Origin: Nonomuraea helvata
GTDB lineage: Bacteria; Actinomycetota; Actinomycetes; Streptosporangiales; Streptosporangiaceae
Length of the DNA: 64,000 nucleotides
Reading direction: 5' to 3'
NCBI RefSeq assembly: GCF_039535785.1
Contig: NZ_BAAAXV010000001.1
Coordinates: forward strand, 2,790,001 to 2,854,000
This document shows, piece after piece, positions 61,740-64,000 of the stretch. The translations under genes were made by a program, and so were the position numbers. A model generated the notes under the pieces. The model was given only the letters and a program-made list of their open reading frames with translations. It ran no database searches and was not told where the DNA came from. Every line of letters starts with the position of its first letter. Position 1 is the first letter of the stretch.

Positions 61740-63356
61740 TCAGGCCTGGGCCACCTGCACCGTGATGGTGTGCCAGCCGGTCGCGCCGTCGGGCGCGGGC
61801 GGGGCCTCCTGCTCGGTCTGGGTACGCCCGGCCGCGTCGGTCGCCCGTACCTGGATCGTGTGCCGCCCGGGTGCGGCGTCCCAGTCGATCGACCACTGCC
61901 GCCAGGTGTCGGGGCCGGGCACCTCGGCCGGCCGCGCCTGCCGCCACTCCCCGCCGTCGACCCGCACCTCCACGGCGTCCACCCCGGTGTGCTGCGCCCA
62001 GGCCACTCCGGCGATCGTGGTGCGCCCCGGCTTCAGGGAGGCGCCCGACTTGGGGACGTCGATCCGCGACTGGGTCTTGATGGGACCCTTGGCCGCCCAA
62101 CCCCGTGGCGTCCAGTACGCCTCGTCCTGGTCGAACCTGGTCACCTTGAGATCCACGACCCATTTGGTGGCCGACACGTACCCGTACAGGCCGGGCACCA
62201 CCTGCCGCACGGGGAAGCCGTGCTCCACGGGCAGGGCCTCGCCGTTCATCGCGATGGCGAACAGCGCGTCGCGGCCGTCCATGACCACGTCGACCGGGGT
62301 GCCGCAGGTGAAGCCGTCGGCCGAGGTGGACAGGAGCATGTCGGCGCCGGACTGGAGCCCGGCCTTGCGCAGCACCTCAGCCATGCGGGCGCCGAGCCAG
62401 CGGGCGTTCCCGACGTACTCGCCGCCGACCTCGTTGGAGACGCAGGTGAGCGTGACGTCCGCCTCGGTGAGCGGCATGGCGAGCAGGTCCGCGTACGTGA
62501 GCTCCACCGGCCGGTCGACCATGCCGTGAATGCGCAGCTTCCAGTCGCGGGGATCCACCTGGGGGACGATGAGCGCGGTGTCCACCCGGTAGAAGTCGTG
62601 ATTTTTCGTGATGAACGAGGACAGGCCGTTGATGCGGAGGTCGGCGCCCGCCGGGACGGGCTTGGCGGGCGTCACCGGCTTGGGCAGTGCCACGCCCACC
62701 CGCGCGGCATCCACGACCTGCCGCCCGCCGAGCTGCCTCCCCAGCACGGCGGCCGCCCCGGCGACCACCACTCCGCCGGCGGCGCCGGTCAGCAGCCGCC
62801 GCCGGTCGAAGGCCCGCAGGTCATCCCCCGCCCGCATCACGGCGGGCCGCTCCACCGCCGCACCGGCGGCTGACGAAGATGCCTCGGCATCGCCGCCGGC
62901 ATCGGCACCGGCGTCCGGTGTCGCGCGCCGTACCAGCCAGGAAAGCGCCCACGCGCCCGCCGCCACCCCCACGAGGGTCGGCAGCAGGTCCAGGACCCCG
63001 GCGCCAGGCCGGGTGAGCACCGCGACGGCGCCGATCACCCCGAACGCGGCCAGCCCGGCGAAGCCGTAGGCGAGCCGGCGCAGGGCCAGCACCCCGATGA
63101 GCGCCGCGACCGCGGCGAGCACCACCAGGACGCCGCCGATCAGGACCGTCTTGTCGTTCTCGCCGAACGCGCTGATCGCGAACTCCTTCACAGGAGCAGG
63201 CGAAAGATCGACCGTCACATCCCCCACGGCCACGACGGGAAACGTCTCCGGCCCGACGAACGCGGCCACGAGCTGGGCCACTCCAAGGGCCACACCACCG
63301 GACACCAGCCCCGCGAGGGCCCCGGCCCAGGCGGGCGCCACCGAATTACGCTGCAC
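61740..63356 (-). CDS. Membrane-anchored molybdopterin-dependent oxidoreductase (sulfite oxidase family)
   Basis: 538 residues. The N-terminal 155 residues have four or so membrane helices; then a short linker with DRRRLLTGAAGG, and the catalytic domain from about 240 with ITKNHDFYRVDTALIVPQVD, the molybdenum Cys in EADVTLTCVSNEVGGEYVGN, and VVPGLYGYVSATKWVVDL. A C-terminal Ig-like dimerisation domain ends with WHTITVQVAQA. YedY-like and sulfite-oxidase-like proteins share these; the physiological substrate is not known. Confidence 0.9.
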   Translation of the reverse strand: MQRNSVAPAWAGALAGLVSGGVALGVAQLVAAFVGPETFPVVAVGDVTVDLSPAPVKEFAISAFGENDKTVLIGGVLVVLAAVAALIGVLALRRLAYGFAGLAAFGVIGAVAVLTRPGAGVLDLLPTLVGVAAGAWALSWLVRRATPDAGADAGGDAEASSSAAGAAVERPAVMRAGDDLRAFDRRRLLTGAAGGVVVAGAAAVLGRQLGGRQVVDAARVGVALPKPVTPAKPVPAGADLRINGLSSFITKNHDFYRVDTALIVPQVDPRDWKLRIHGMVDRPVELTYADLLAMPLTEADVTLTCVSNEVGGEYVGNARWLGARMAEVLRKAGLQSGADMLLSTSADGFTCGTPVDVVMDGRDALFAIAMNGEALPVEHGFPVRQVVPGLYGYVSATKWVVDLKVTRFDQDEAYWTPRGWAAKGPIKTQSRIDVPKSGASLKPGRTTIAGVAWAQHTGVDAVEVRVDGGEWRQARPAEVPGPDTWRQWSIDWDAAPGRHTIQVRATDAAGRTQTEQEAPPAPDGATGWHTITVQVAQA

Positions 63357-63402
63357 AATCCGACGCTACGCCGTCCGGCCCCACACGGTTCTTACGCGGT
63401 GA

Positions 63403-63993
63403 TTACGAGCTGAGCAGCTCCCGCACCAGCGGCGACAGCGCGCGGAAGGCCCGCCCTCGGTGGCTGATCGCGTCCTTGTCCTCCGGCGACATCTCGGCCG
63501 TCGTGCGCTCCTCGCCGTCGGGCACGAAGATCGGGTCGTACCCGAACCCGTTGGACCCCCGGGGCGAGCTGACGAGACGGCCCGGCAGCACGCCCTCCAC
63601 CACGCGGGTCTCCCCCGACGGGAGCGCCAGCACGGCGGCGCAGGCGAAGTGGGCGGTCAGCCTGTCGGCAGGCACGTCGGACACCTGCGCGAGCAGCAGG
63701 TCGAGGTTGGCCTGGTCGTCGCCGTGCCGCCCGGACCAGCGGGCGGAGAAGACGCCCGGCATGCCGCCGAGCACGTCGACGCAGAGCCCCGAGTCGTCCG
63801 CGACCGCGGGCAGACCCGACCCCTGGGCGACGGCGTGCGCCTTGAGCAGCGCGTTCTCCTCGAAGGTGACGCCGGTCTCGGCGACCTCGCCGATCGAGGG
63901 GAACTCCTCGAGGCCCACGATGTCGAAGTCGGCCAGGATGCGGCGCAGCTCCGCGATCTTGCCCGCGTTGCGGGTGGCCAGCACGATCTTCAT
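63403..63993 (-). CDS. rdgB: Non-canonical purine NTP pyrophosphatase (RdgB/HAM1)
   Basis: 196 residues. KIVLATRNAGKIAELRRIL at the N-terminus, GVTFEENALLKAHAVAQ, AVADDSGLCVDVLGGMPGVF and SNGFGYDPIFVPDGEERT are ITPase/HAM1 motifs. It hydrolyses dITP, XTP and ITP to the monophosphates. The gene is complete, with its ATG at 63993-63991, seven bases from the end of the window. Confidence 0.96.
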   Translation of the reverse strand: MKIVLATRNAGKIAELRRILADFDIVGLEEFPSIGEVAETGVTFEENALLKAHAVAQGSGLPAVADDSGLCVDVLGGMPGVFSARWSGRHGDDQANLDLLLAQVSDVPADRLTAHFACAAVLALPSGETRVVEGVLPGRLVSSPRGSNGFGYDPIFVPDGEERTTAEMSPEDKDAISHRGRAFRALSPLVRELLSS

Positions 63994-64000
63994 GAGCCCA

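Overview
The window is about 70% GC, almost entirely coding, with many GTG/ATG starts and ATGA/GTGA stop-start overlaps. It carries actinomycete hallmarks: a DivIVA-like protein, AmaP/DUF6286, DUF3618, an RpoD-family extra sigma factor and a LanKC synthetase. It looks like a chromosomal segment of a filamentous actinomycete. A Streptosporangiaceae genus such as Nonomuraea is my guess, at low confidence.

The standout region is about 3.2-24.5 kb, a composite RiPP locus. Two paralogous, cysteine-free precursor peptides (10650-10847 and 10896-11069) share the leader core LELGMQELE and both end in Ser-Thr. Upstream lie a putative precursor-recognition protein, an SAM methyltransferase, a class III aminotransferase and a divergent iron-ADH-fold dehydrogenase. 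This is the gene set and the C-terminal Thr expected for daptides (C-terminal Thr to dimethylated 1,2-propanediamine). Downstream are an M50 intramembrane protease, a full class III lanthipeptide synthetase (LanKC) and an ABC exporter. Next come five genes matching the complete EvaA-E type set for a 3-C-methyl-3-amino-2,3,6-trideoxyhexose (epivancosamine-like). A near-identical 14-base inverted repeat lies before the first gene of the RiPP operon and before the flavohemoglobin/DivIVA/4-ketoreductase operon at the far end, which suggests co-regulation. A family 2 glycosyltransferase and a CPBP protease sit on the left flank. A daptide combined with a LanKC and an aminosugar would be an unusual hybrid.

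Left edge (1-3.2 kb): a truncated siderophore-binding protein, a MOSC protein, and an alpha/beta hydrolase facing a TetR regulator across two palindromes. 24.5-37 kb: a sigma factor; histidine-utilisation genes (hutI, hutF, an M20 amidohydrolase, hutU and an RpiR regulator) with a shared TGAATG-N4-CATTCA operator; a PadR-ABC exporter set; and an ABC exporter gene. Two tandem-repeat arrays lie here (3 x 35 bp and 4 x 49 bp).

37-47 kb: a DUF4331/TPR/nickel-cobalt-transporter group, then a GntR-controlled gamma-glutamyl-amine catabolic group (GS-like ligase, ALDH, SDR, class I amidotransferase-type hydrolase). 47.3-50.5 kb: a tandem glycine riboswitch before gcvT-gcvH-sdaA. 50.8-51.4 kb: an HNH endonuclease gene overlapping, by 10 nt, a tRNA with a UAG anticodon but no long variable arm, which is an odd tRNA. 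51.5-64 kb: bcp, DUF3618, a D-threonine-aldolase-like enzyme, DUF6286/AmaP, a two-component system with a MacB-type ABC transporter, a papain-like toxin with its immunity protein, a molybdopterin oxidoreductase and rdgB.
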